Source of the DNA: Streptomyces sp. NBC_01217
GTDB taxonomy: Bacteria; Actinomycetota; Actinomycetes; Streptomycetales; Streptomycetaceae
Assembly: GCF_035994185.1 (NCBI RefSeq)
Contig: NZ_CP108538.1
Span: 1,364,001 to 1,428,000, forward strand
Direction of reading: 5' to 3'
Length of the DNA: 64,000 bases
Numbering within the stretch: the first letter of the stretch is position 1; each line of letters begins with the position of its first letter. Positions 9,322 to 16,847 of the stretch are shown here, piece by piece. A program made the translations under genes and the position numbers. The notes below the pieces were generated by a model that was given only the letters and a program-made list of their open reading frames with translations, was not told where the DNA came from and searched no databases.

Positions 9322-11067
9322 TCACGCGTCCGACGCGTCCGTGCCCTGTCCCACCGGTGCGTGCCACACGATGCGCGTACCCCTGCCTTCCGGACTGCTC
9401 AACTCCATGTCCCCGCCGAGTTCGCGCGCCCGTTCCGCCATGTTGCCCAGTCCGCTGCGTCGGCCTCCGGGCGCTATGCCCACGCCGTTGTCCGTGACCG
9501 TGAGCCGCACTTCTTTGCCATCGGTCTCCAGGGCCAAGTCGGCGCGGTCCGCCCGGGCGTGCCGGGCGATGTTGGTCAGGGACTCGGACAGAACAGCCAG
9601 GACGTGGTCCGCGGTCTCCCTCGGGACGTGTGTGTCGAGCAGGCCCTCCATGCGGACGCTCGGCGCGAAGCCCAGGACCGGTGCGGCGTCACCGGCCGTC
9701 CGCACCACCCGGGCGCGCAGCCCGGAGGACACGGTGTCGTCCCGGTAACGCAGGCCGAAGATCGTCGACCTGATGATCTTGATGGTCTCGTCGAGGTCGT
9801 CCACCGCCCGCAGGACCCGCTCGGAGGCCCTCTCGTCCTGGATACGCCGGCCGGCACTCTGGAGTGTCATGCCGGTGGCGAACAGCCGCTGGATCGCCAG
9901 GTCGTGCAGATCGCGTGCGATCCGGTCGCGGTCCTCCAGCAGCGCGATCTGTTCGGCGTCCTGGCGGCGCTCCGCCAGTTCCATGGCGACGGCGGCCTGC
10001 GCGGCGAAGACCTGCAGCGGTTGCGTCTCCTTCTCGGAGAACTCGGGTCGGCCCGCTTCCCGGACCAGAAGAACCACACCGCGCACCCTGTCGTCCCCGG
10101 AACCGACGGGGACGGCCACGGCCGGTCCCAGACCACCGGAACGCGGAAGGCCGACCGACATCCGCTCGTCCTGGGAGACGTCCGGGCTGCTCACCCACGT
10201 CCCCTGCCGGAAAGCCTGCCCCACGAGGGTTCCCTCCACGGGCAGCACCATCCCGCGCAGTGCCTCGGCCTCCTGGCCGATCGCGAGTTCCACGGCGAGC
10301 GTGTCCGTCCCGCTCACCGGCATGGCCACCACGCTCAGGGCGGAGCCGGTGATCTCTCTGGCCCGTTCGGCGATCAGCCGCAGCACCCCGCCCTGATCGG
10401 TGCCGGACATCAGGGTGTGGGTGATCTCCGCGTTCACCTGGAGCCAGCGCTCGCGCAGCCGGGACTCCTCGTAGAGGCGGGCGTTGTCGATCGCCACGCC
10501 GGCCGCCACGGCGAGGGTGGCCAGCACCGCCTCGTCATCTTCGTCGAACTGCTGCCCGCCCCGCTTCTCGGTCAGGTACAGGTTCCCGAAGACGTGATCC
10601 CGTACCCGGATGGGGACGCCCAGGAAGGTGTTCATCGGCGGGTGGTGGGCCGGGAATCCGTAGGAGGCGGAGTTCTCGGAGAGCTTGGTCAGCCGCAGCG
10701 GCTCGGGGTGGCGGATCAGCTCACCGAGGATGCCATGGCCTTCCGGGTAGGGGCCGATGCGGGCGATCTGCTCGTCGCTGACACCCACCGTGTGGAAGGC
10801 CGAGAGCCGCTTGCCGTCCGGGCCGATCACTCCCAGTGCGGCGTACTCCGCGTCGACCAGGGCCGCCGCGGCCTCGACGATGCTGTGCAGTGCCTGTTCG
10901 AGGTCCAGTTCCCGGCCGACCGACAGCACCGCCTCCAGCAGGCTGTGCACCCGGTCACGGGTGCCACGTGCCGCGTCCAGACGGGCCTGCAGCTCATCCA
11001 GCAACTCATCCAGCCGCAACTGCGGCAGCCCCCCACGGGCCTCCCGAACCTCTCTGGCACTTCCCAC
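9322..11067 (-). CDS. osdK: GAF-domain sensor histidine kinase, OsdK/DevS-like
   Basis: A 581-residue soluble kinase. The order is a coiled N-terminal segment with an LDELLDEL repeat (about 10-35), GAF 1 (about 50-200), GAF 2 (about 230-370), a HisKA_3 dimerisation domain with the phospho-acceptor His388 (DRIARDLHDLAIQRLF), and HATPase_c (about 480-575, with TDNGVGIAPGG and GLGNMAERARELGG). The architecture matches mycobacterial DevS/DosT and Streptomyces coelicolor OsdK (SCO0203). The frame is open far upstream, but the GTG at 11067 is preceded by GGAGG at ideal spacing and starts the conserved part. Whether GAF 1 binds haem cannot be decided by eye. Its probable partner regulator is encoded 11.5 kb away at 22580-23272, unlike the usual adjacency. 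Confidence 0.88.
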   Translation of the reverse strand: MGSAREVREARGGLPQLRLDELLDELQARLDAARGTRDRVHSLLEAVLSVGRELDLEQALHSIVEAAAALVDAEYAALGVIGPDGKRLSAFHTVGVSDEQIARIGPYPEGHGILGELIRHPEPLRLTKLSENSASYGFPAHHPPMNTFLGVPIRVRDHVFGNLYLTEKRGGQQFDEDDEAVLATLAVAAGVAIDNARLYEESRLRERWLQVNAEITHTLMSGTDQGGVLRLIAERAREITGSALSVVAMPVSGTDTLAVELAIGQEAEALRGMVLPVEGTLVGQAFRQGTWVSSPDVSQDERMSVGLPRSGGLGPAVAVPVGSGDDRVRGVVLLVREAGRPEFSEKETQPLQVFAAQAAVAMELAERRQDAEQIALLEDRDRIARDLHDLAIQRLFATGMTLQSAGRRIQDERASERVLRAVDDLDETIKIIRSTIFGLRYRDDTVSSGLRARVVRTAGDAAPVLGFAPSVRMEGLLDTHVPRETADHVLAVLSESLTNIARHARADRADLALETDGKEVRLTVTDNGVGIAPGGRRSGLGNMAERARELGGDMELSSPEGRGTRIVWHAPVGQGTDASDA

Positions 11068-11189
11068 CGATGACCCTCCACACCCCACCGAACTGCGACA
11101 ACCGTGCGCTCCCCCGCCACGGTAGCGGCTCGGCTCCGAGGGCGGTACGGGAACACTGTCACAGCAAGGGCGTGGGCCGGCCGGGGTGT

Positions 11190-12218
11190 TCAGTTCCCCG
11201 GCAGCCGGGTCGCGACATACTCGGTGAGGTCCAGCAGGCGGTTGGTGTAGCCCCACTCGTTGTCGTACCAGCCGAAGACCTTCACCAGTTCCCCGTGCGC
11301 CTGGGTCAGCGGTGCGTCCAGGACGCACGAAGCGGTGTCGCCGACGACGTCGCGCGAGACGATCGGGGCGTCGGACACCCTCAGCACGCCCTTCAGCGGG
11401 CCTTCCGCGGCCTCCCGGTAGGCGGCGTTCACCTCTTCCGCGCTCACCGGCCGGCCGAGTACCACCGTCAGATCGGTCAGCGAGCCGTCCTCGACGGGGA
11501 CGCGCACGGCACTGCCGTCCAGTGTGCCGGCCAGCTCCGGCAGGACCAGGCCCACGGCGCGGGCGGCACCGGTGGTGGTGGGGATGATGTTCACCGCCGC
11601 CGAGCGGCCGCGACGCAGGTCCTTGTGCAGGCCGTCGAGGACGACCTGGTCGTTGGTGTAACCGTGGATGGTGGTCATCAGCCCCTTGACGAGCCCGAAG
11701 TGGTCGTCGAGCACCTTCACCATGGGAGCCACGCAGTTGGTGGTGCAGGAGGCGTTGGAGATCACGTGATGCTGTTCCGCGTCGTACGTGCCCTCGTTGA
11801 CACCCATCACGATCGTGGCGTCGACGCCCTTGCCAGGCACGGACAGCAGCACTTTGCGTGCCCCGGCCGCCAGGTGCAGGCCGGCCTGCTCGCGCGTGCG
11901 GAAGCGGCCGGTCGACTCGATCACCAGATCCACTCCGAGGTCGCCCCACCCCAGGGCGGCGGGGTCGCGCTCGGCAGTCACCTCCATCCGGTGTCCGTCC
12001 ACGGACAGCGAGGTCTCATCGTGCTCGACGGTGCGGTGCAGCCGCCCGTACGTCGAGTCGTACGTCAGCAGATGCGCCAGCGCCTCGGGCGAGGTGGTGT
12101 CGTTCACCGCCACCACCTCCAGCGGCACACCGGTGCCGGTGTCGGCTCGTTCCAGAGCGCAGCGCAGATAGTTGCGGCCGATGCGGCCGAAGCCGTTGAT
12201 GCCCACACGCACTGTCAT
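11190..12218 (-). CDS. gap: Glyceraldehyde-3-phosphate dehydrogenase
   Basis: A 342-residue GAPDH converting glyceraldehyde 3-phosphate, phosphate and NAD(P)+ to 1,3-bisphosphoglycerate. The N-terminal Rossmann motif is GINGFGRIGR and the catalytic cysteine is Cys158 in SNASCTTNC; the C-terminal WYDNEWGYTNR is typical. The ATG at 12218 follows a strong GGGGAGGA ribosome binding site. A box lies about 105 bp upstream (12325-12340). Placed beside PFL and PPDK in a dormancy-type island, it is likely a conditional second isozyme rather than the housekeeping GAPDH; that is an inference. Confidence 0.93.
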   Translation of the reverse strand: MTVRVGINGFGRIGRNYLRCALERADTGTGVPLEVVAVNDTTSPEALAHLLTYDSTYGRLHRTVEHDETSLSVDGHRMEVTAERDPAALGWGDLGVDLVIESTGRFRTREQAGLHLAAGARKVLLSVPGKGVDATIVMGVNEGTYDAEQHHVISNASCTTNCVAPMVKVLDDHFGLVKGLMTTIHGYTNDQVVLDGLHKDLRRGRSAAVNIIPTTTGAARAVGLVLPELAGTLDGSAVRVPVEDGSLTDLTVVLGRPVSAEEVNAAYREAAEGPLKGVLRVSDAPIVSRDVVGDTASCVLDAPLTQAHGELVKVFGWYDNEWGYTNRLLDLTEYVATRLPGN

Positions 12219-12324
12219 GTCGGTTGTCCTCCCCTGAAGTTCGGCGATCCCGGTCTGTTCCGGGACCGCTTTCAGCTTTGCGGTGGTGCACCCGTCGGGT
12301 CATGGGCCGTGCGGGGACGGTCCG

Positions 12325-12340
12325 GGGGACCTTCGGCCCC
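12325..12340 (-). promoter_or_regulatory. OsdR/DevR-like box upstream of gap
   Basis: GGGGACCTTCGGCCCC lies about 105 bp before the gap start. It has the same CTTC centre as the pfl box at 15501-15516. Confidence 0.55.
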
Positions 12341-12384
12341 TCGGCGGCGGGACCGCGGCGCTCGGGCCGAAGACGCGGCTGCGG

Positions 12385-13134
12385 TCAGTGGGCCACCAGA
12401 CCGTGTGCGCGGAACTGGCCGCGGACCCGGTCCACCAGTGCCGCGTCGGGGGTCGGCGTGTCTCGCAGGGGAAAGGGGACGTCCAGGGCGTCGTACTTGG
12501 CGGCGCCGAGCTTGTGGAACGGCAGGACATCGATCCGCTCGGCGCTGCCGAGCCCCGCAAGGAAGCCACCGAGCCCGTCGACCGCCTCCGGATCGTCGGT
12601 CCAGCCGGGCACCAGCACGTATCTGATCCACATGCGCTTGCCCAGTCGGTCGAGACGGGTGGCGAAGTTCAGTGTGGGGTCGAGTCCGCCGCCGGTCAGC
12701 TTCCGGTAGGTGGGGATGTCGAAGGACTTGATGTCCAGCAGCACAAGGTCGGTGTCGGCAAGGAGTTCGTCCGTGGCACGGAGGCCGAGGAAGCCGGAGG
12801 TGTCGAGCGCGGTGTGCAGACCGGCCTCCTTGCAACGGCGCAGCACGGCGCCGGCGAACGCGGACTGAAGCAGAGGCTCACCGCCCGTGAGAGTCACTCC
12901 GCCACCCGCCGTGGTGATGAACGCCCGATACTTGTCGATCTCCCCCATCACCTCGTCGACGGTGACCGCCCGCCCGTCGCGCATGTGCCAGGTGTCGGGG
13001 TTGGCGCAGTACAGGCAGCGCAGGGGGCAGCCACTGACGAACAGCACGAACCGGGTCCCGGGACCGTCCACGCCGGTGGACAGGTCCCAGGAGTGGATCC
13101 GGCCGATGGCCGCGCCGTGCACGATGCCGGTCAC
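12385..13134 (-). CDS. pflA: Pyruvate formate-lyase activating enzyme (radical SAM)
   Basis: A 249-residue radical SAM enzyme that installs the glycyl radical on pyruvate formate-lyase. The [4Fe-4S] cluster cysteines are Cys36, Cys40 and Cys43 (GCPLRCLYC), followed by the family's [14 protein letters not shown] segment and the SAM-binding TGGEPLLQ motif (about 101-108). The length matches PflA. It overlaps pflB by 4 bp at 13131-13134, so the two are translationally coupled. The enzyme needs strictly reducing conditions, which points to a low-oxygen role. Confidence 0.95.
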   Translation of the reverse strand: MTGIVHGAAIGRIHSWDLSTGVDGPGTRFVLFVSGCPLRCLYCANPDTWHMRDGRAVTVDEVMGEIDKYRAFITTAGGGVTLTGGEPLLQSAFAGAVLRRCKEAGLHTALDTSGFLGLRATDELLADTDLVLLDIKSFDIPTYRKLTGGGLDPTLNFATRLDRLGKRMWIRYVLVPGWTDDPEAVDGLGGFLAGLGSAERIDVLPFHKLGAAKYDALDVPFPLRDTPTPDAALVDRVRGQFRAHGLVAH

Positions 13135-15389
13135 AGCGATCCGTGGAAGGTGCGGCTGATCACGTCGAGCTGCTGCTCGCGGGTCAGGCGGACGAAGTTG
13201 ACGGCGTATCCGGAGACCCGGATCGTGAGCTCCGGGTACTTCTCCGGGTGCTCCATCGCGTCCTCCAGCACGGCCCGGTCCAGGACGTTGACGTTCATGT
13301 GGAAACCGCCCGCGGACATGTAGGCGTCGAGGATGCCGACCAGGTTGCCCGCGCGCTCCTCGGGTACGTGCCCGAGTCCCTCCGGAGTGATCGTGGTGGT
13401 CAGGGAGATGCCGTCGCGCGCCTGCTCGTACGGCAGCTTGGCCACCGACAGCGCCGAGGCCGCCACCCCGTGCCGGTCCCGGCCGTTCATCGGGTTGGCG
13501 CCCGGAGCGAAGGGCCGGCCGGCGCGGCGGCCGTCGGGGGTGTTGCCGGTGTGCTTGCCGTACACGACGTTGGAGGTGATGGTCAGCACCGACTGCGTGT
13601 GCTCGGCATCCCGGTAGGTGGGGTGCTTGCGCACCTTGGCCATGAACGACTCCACCAGTTCGACGGCGAGGGAGTCGGCCCGGTCGTCGTTGTTGCCGTA
13701 CGCCGGGAACTCGCCCTCGGTCTCGAAGTCCACGGCCAGTCCCGTCGCGTCCCGGAACACCCTCACCCGTGCGTGCCTGACAGCGGACAGACTGTCCACG
13801 GCGACGGACAGGCCGGCGATGCCGCAGGCCATGAAGCGGTGGACGGGATAGTCGTGCAGCGCCATCTCGATGCGCTCGTAGGCGTACTTGTCGTGCATGT
13901 AGTGGATGACGTTGAGCGCGTCGACGTACGTCTGCGCGAGCCAGTCCAGCACGCGGTCGTAGGCCGCCGACAGTTCGTCGTAGTCCAGGTACTCGCCGCT
14001 CAGCGCCGGCATCTCGGGAGTGATCTGCTCACCGTTCATCTCGTCCCGGCCACCGTTGACGGCATACAGCAGGGCCTTGGCGAGGTTGACCCGGGCGCCG
14101 AAGAACTGCATCTGCCTGCCCACCGCCATCGCGGAGACGCAGCAGGCGATCGCGGTGTCGTCACCGGTGCGCGGGCGCATCAGCTCGTCCGACTCGTACT
14201 GGACGGCGCTGGTGTCGATGGAGACCTGGGCACAGAACTCCTTGAACCCGGCCGGCAGCCCCGGCGACCACAGCACGGTCAGGTTGGGTTCCGGGGCCGG
14301 TCCGAGGTTGTAGAGCGTCTGCAGGAACCGGAAGGATGTGCGGGTCACCAGCGGACGGCCGTCCACGCCTATACCGCCGATGGACTCGGTCACCCACGTC
14401 GGGTCACCGGAGAACAGGGCGTCGTACTCGGGGGTGCGCAGGAAGCGCACGATCCGCAGCTTGATCACGAAGTCGTCGATCAGCTCCTGGGCACGGGACT
14501 CGTCGAGGACGCCCTCCTCCAGGTCCCGCTGGAGGTAGACGTCCAGGAAGGTGGAGGTGCGGCCCAGCGACATCGCCGCGCCGTTCTGTTCCTTCACCGC
14601 CGCCAGGTAGCCGAGGTAGAGCCACTGGACGGCCTCGTGCGCAGTGTCGGCCGGGCGGGAGACGTCACAGCCGTAGGTCGCCGCCATCCGGGTCAGCTCA
14701 CCCAACGCCCGTAGCTGCTCGGCCAGTTCCTCACGGTCGCGGATGACGTCCGCGGTGGACGGCCGGGCGTCCAGCAGAGCCCGTTCGGCGCGCTTCGCCT
14801 CGACCAGCCGGTCGGTTCCGTAGAGGGCGACGCGGCGGTAGTCGCCGATGATCCGCCCGCGGCCGTAGGCGTCCGGCAGCCCTGTGATGATGCCGACCCT
14901 GCGGGCCGCCCGCATCGTGGGGGTATAGGCGTCGAAGACGCCGTCGTTGTGAGTCTTGCGGTAGGTACTGAAGACCTTCGTCACGAACGGGTCGGGCTGG
15001 TAGCCGTACGCCTTCAGGCTGTTCTCCACCATGCGCAGACCGCCGTTGGGCATGATCGCGCGCTTCAGCGGGGCGTCGGTCTGCAGGCCGACGATCAGCT
15101 CGCGGTCCCGGTCGATCCAGCCGGGGGCGTGCGAGGTGATCGTGGACGGGGTGGCGGTGTCCACGTCGTGGACGCCCCGGCGCCGCTCCTCGGGGAAGAG
15201 CGCGCCGACCTTCTCCCACACCGTGCGGGTGCGGTTCGTCGGTCCGGTCAGGAACGAGGCGTCGCCGTCGTAGCACGTGTAGTTGGCCTGGATGAAGTCG
15301 CGCACGTCGATGCGCTCACGCCATCCCGTTCCGGCGAACTGCCGCCAGGCGTCGGCGGTCCGGGGGCCGGCTGTCACCGTCGCGGTCAT
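13131..15389 (-). CDS. pflB: Pyruvate formate-lyase (formate C-acetyltransferase)
   Basis: A 752-residue glycyl-radical enzyme converting pyruvate and CoA to acetyl-CoA and formate. Everything needed for catalysis is present: the adjacent cysteines Cys416-Cys417 (AIACCVSAM), the following [13 protein letters not shown] segment, and the glycyl-radical loop near the C-terminus (RVSGYAVNF, Gly727). Length and order match the E. coli enzyme. The ATG at 15389 follows AAAGGA. It is the first gene of a pflB-pflA operon with a perfect GGGACC/GGTCCC palindrome upstream. PFL is oxygen-inactivated and unexpected in an aerobic mycelial actinomycete. I see no frameshift. Confidence 0.96.
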   Translation of the reverse strand: MTATVTAGPRTADAWRQFAGTGWRERIDVRDFIQANYTCYDGDASFLTGPTNRTRTVWEKVGALFPEERRRGVHDVDTATPSTITSHAPGWIDRDRELIVGLQTDAPLKRAIMPNGGLRMVENSLKAYGYQPDPFVTKVFSTYRKTHNDGVFDAYTPTMRAARRVGIITGLPDAYGRGRIIGDYRRVALYGTDRLVEAKRAERALLDARPSTADVIRDREELAEQLRALGELTRMAATYGCDVSRPADTAHEAVQWLYLGYLAAVKEQNGAAMSLGRTSTFLDVYLQRDLEEGVLDESRAQELIDDFVIKLRIVRFLRTPEYDALFSGDPTWVTESIGGIGVDGRPLVTRTSFRFLQTLYNLGPAPEPNLTVLWSPGLPAGFKEFCAQVSIDTSAVQYESDELMRPRTGDDTAIACCVSAMAVGRQMQFFGARVNLAKALLYAVNGGRDEMNGEQITPEMPALSGEYLDYDELSAAYDRVLDWLAQTYVDALNVIHYMHDKYAYERIEMALHDYPVHRFMACGIAGLSVAVDSLSAVRHARVRVFRDATGLAVDFETEGEFPAYGNNDDRADSLAVELVESFMAKVRKHPTYRDAEHTQSVLTITSNVVYGKHTGNTPDGRRAGRPFAPGANPMNGRDRHGVAASALSVAKLPYEQARDGISLTTTITPEGLGHVPEERAGNLVGILDAYMSAGGFHMNVNVLDRAVLEDAMEHPEKYPELTIRVSGYAVNFVRLTREQQLDVISRTFHGSL

Positions 15390-15500
15390 CGCAGGTCCTT
15401 TCGTCGGGGCATCCGTTCACTGTCGATGCTGGTCGTCCGAGGTGCCGACGAGGAGTGCCGGACAGGGCACCGCACCGGTCCCCATCCGGCCCCGGCCCGC

Positions 15501-15516
15501 CGGGACCTTCGGTCCC
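15501..15516 (-). promoter_or_regulatory. OsdR/DevR-like box upstream of pflBA
   Basis: Contains the perfect inverted repeat GGGACC-TTC-GGTCCC (15502-15516), about 112 bp before pflB. It could also act as a small hairpin, but recurrence of the motif upstream of other island genes favours an operator. Confidence 0.6.
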
Positions 15517-15570
15517 ACCCGTGCACCGAGCCGGAAAGCCCTGGCCGAAGGCGAGTTCGGCGCGGATGAG

Positions 15571-15586
15571 CGGGCCGACCGGCCAT
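15571..15586 (-). promoter_or_regulatory. Second OsdR/DevR-like box upstream of pflBA
   Basis: CGGGCCGACCGGCCAT lies 70 bp further upstream of the first pfl box, in the gap before the Usp gene. Inner half-sites match and the outer bases do not. Confidence 0.4.
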
Positions 15587-15669
15587 ACACGATCGCGTGG
15601 GATACAGCGAGGTCTCCGACAGCCGTCGGCCCCCGTGCTCTCCACGACGCGGGTGGCCGGTGAGCAGGC

Positions 15670-16614
15670 TCAGTCATGCGGGACCACGGCGACGGGGCAG
15701 CCGCCATGGTGCAGCGCGGCATGGGCGACGGAGCCTGTGCGGGCACCGCTCCTGCGCCCGTTCGTGCGACGGCCCACCACGAGGAGCCCGGCGTCCCGCG
15801 CCGCGTGCACCAGCGTGACGGCGGCCCGGCCCCCGGTGACCGTCTCGGTCACCGGGACGGTCGGGAACTTTTCCCGCCAGGGGCGCAGCACCGCTGTCAG
15901 GGTGCGTTCCACGTCGGCCGGCGTCTGCGCCTGTGGCTGCGGGTCGAGTGACGGGCCGTCGGGCGTCGCGAACCGGAGGGGCACCGACGGGCCGGGCGCA
16001 GGCCGGAGCGGTATCCGGAAGGCATGGATCACCCGCAGGCCGGTGCCGCGCCGCCGGGCGGCGTCGAAGGCGAACTCGATCAGTTCGTCACAGGGATGCC
16101 CGATGTGCAGTCCCAGAACGACCTCGCGGCAGGGTGTTTGGGGGATCTCGTCCGGAGCAATGCCGTCCGCGGCCGGCAGGTGGTCGTCGGCAGCGCTCCG
16201 CCCTGCCCGCACCAGTACGACGGGGCAAGCGGGCCGGGCGACGACGCGCTGGGACACCGACCCCGTCACGAACCCGCCCACCCGCCCCGGTCCGCGTGTG
16301 CCGAGGACCAGCATGTCGGCATCGGCCGCGGTGGCGACCAGTGCGCCGACCGTCGCGTCGCACACGAGGCGCTCGGTGATCCGCAGACCGGGATGGGCCG
16401 TGCGGACGCTGCGTACGGCCTCCTCAAGGGTCTGCTCGGCCCAGCCGTGCTCGGTGCTGTCCTGAGGAACGTACGGCGCCGGGCGCGCATGGGGGTGCCA
16501 GGCGTGCACCACGCTGAGCCCGGTTCCCCGCCGCTGAGCCTCCTGGGCCGCCCAGTGCGCGGCCGCGAGGCTCGCGGGCGACCCGTCGACCCCCACCGCG
16601 ATGTCGTGAAGCAT
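15670..16614 (-). CDS. Universal stress protein, tandem Usp domains
   Basis: A 314-residue protein with two Usp domains; the nucleotide-binding loops are VLGTRGPGRVGGFVTGSVS and VVGRRTNGRRSGARTGSVA. The ATG at 16614 has a GGGAGGGA ribosome binding site and gives MLHDIAVGVDGSPASL. It is divergent from the PPDK gene, and three boxes lie in the shared 233-bp promoter region. It resembles the Usp at 7317-8222 in domain order and hallmark loops. Confidence 0.92.
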   Translation of the reverse strand: MLHDIAVGVDGSPASLAAAHWAAQEAQRRGTGLSVVHAWHPHARPAPYVPQDSTEHGWAEQTLEEAVRSVRTAHPGLRITERLVCDATVGALVATAADADMLVLGTRGPGRVGGFVTGSVSQRVVARPACPVVLVRAGRSAADDHLPAADGIAPDEIPQTPCREVVLGLHIGHPCDELIEFAFDAARRRGTGLRVIHAFRIPLRPAPGPSVPLRFATPDGPSLDPQPQAQTPADVERTLTAVLRPWREKFPTVPVTETVTGGRAAVTLVHAARDAGLLVVGRRTNGRRSGARTGSVAHAALHHGGCPVAVVPHD

Positions 16615-16684
16615 GGCGTGTCCCTCCCGAGTCCGTGAACCTCCCGATGTCTTCGAGCCTTCCTGCGGCGTGGGGGAACCGCCA

Positions 16685-16759
16685 GGGGTCGGCCGGCTCA
16701 GGCAAAGGGCCCTTGGGCCCTGCGGGGACGGACGGCGCGCACCGGGGCCGACCGGTCCC
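16685..16759. promoter_or_regulatory. Three OsdR/DevR-like boxes in the usp/ppdK divergent promoter
   Basis: GGGGTCGGCCGGCTCA (16685-16700), AGGGCCCTTGGGCCCT (16706-16721, a perfect repeat around its centre) and GGGGCCGACCGGTCCC (16744-16759). The first two are 21 bp apart and lie 71-107 bp upstream of the Usp start; the third is 89 bp upstream of the ppdK start. The layout suggests one pair for usp and one site for ppdK. Confidence 0.62.
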
Positions 16760-16847
16760 CCGGGGAGGGACTGCCAGCACCTCGCGCGGCACACGCTCCG
16801 GTCCGACGCTGGAACCACCACGCCCCACAGCTGAGGAGAGCGGCGTC

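Noticed and set aside
15502..15516. Intrinsic terminator reading of GGGACC-TTC-GGTCCC
   Set aside because: The 3-nt loop could form a hairpin, but the same motif with different centres recurs upstream of other island genes, which fits an operator better than a terminator.
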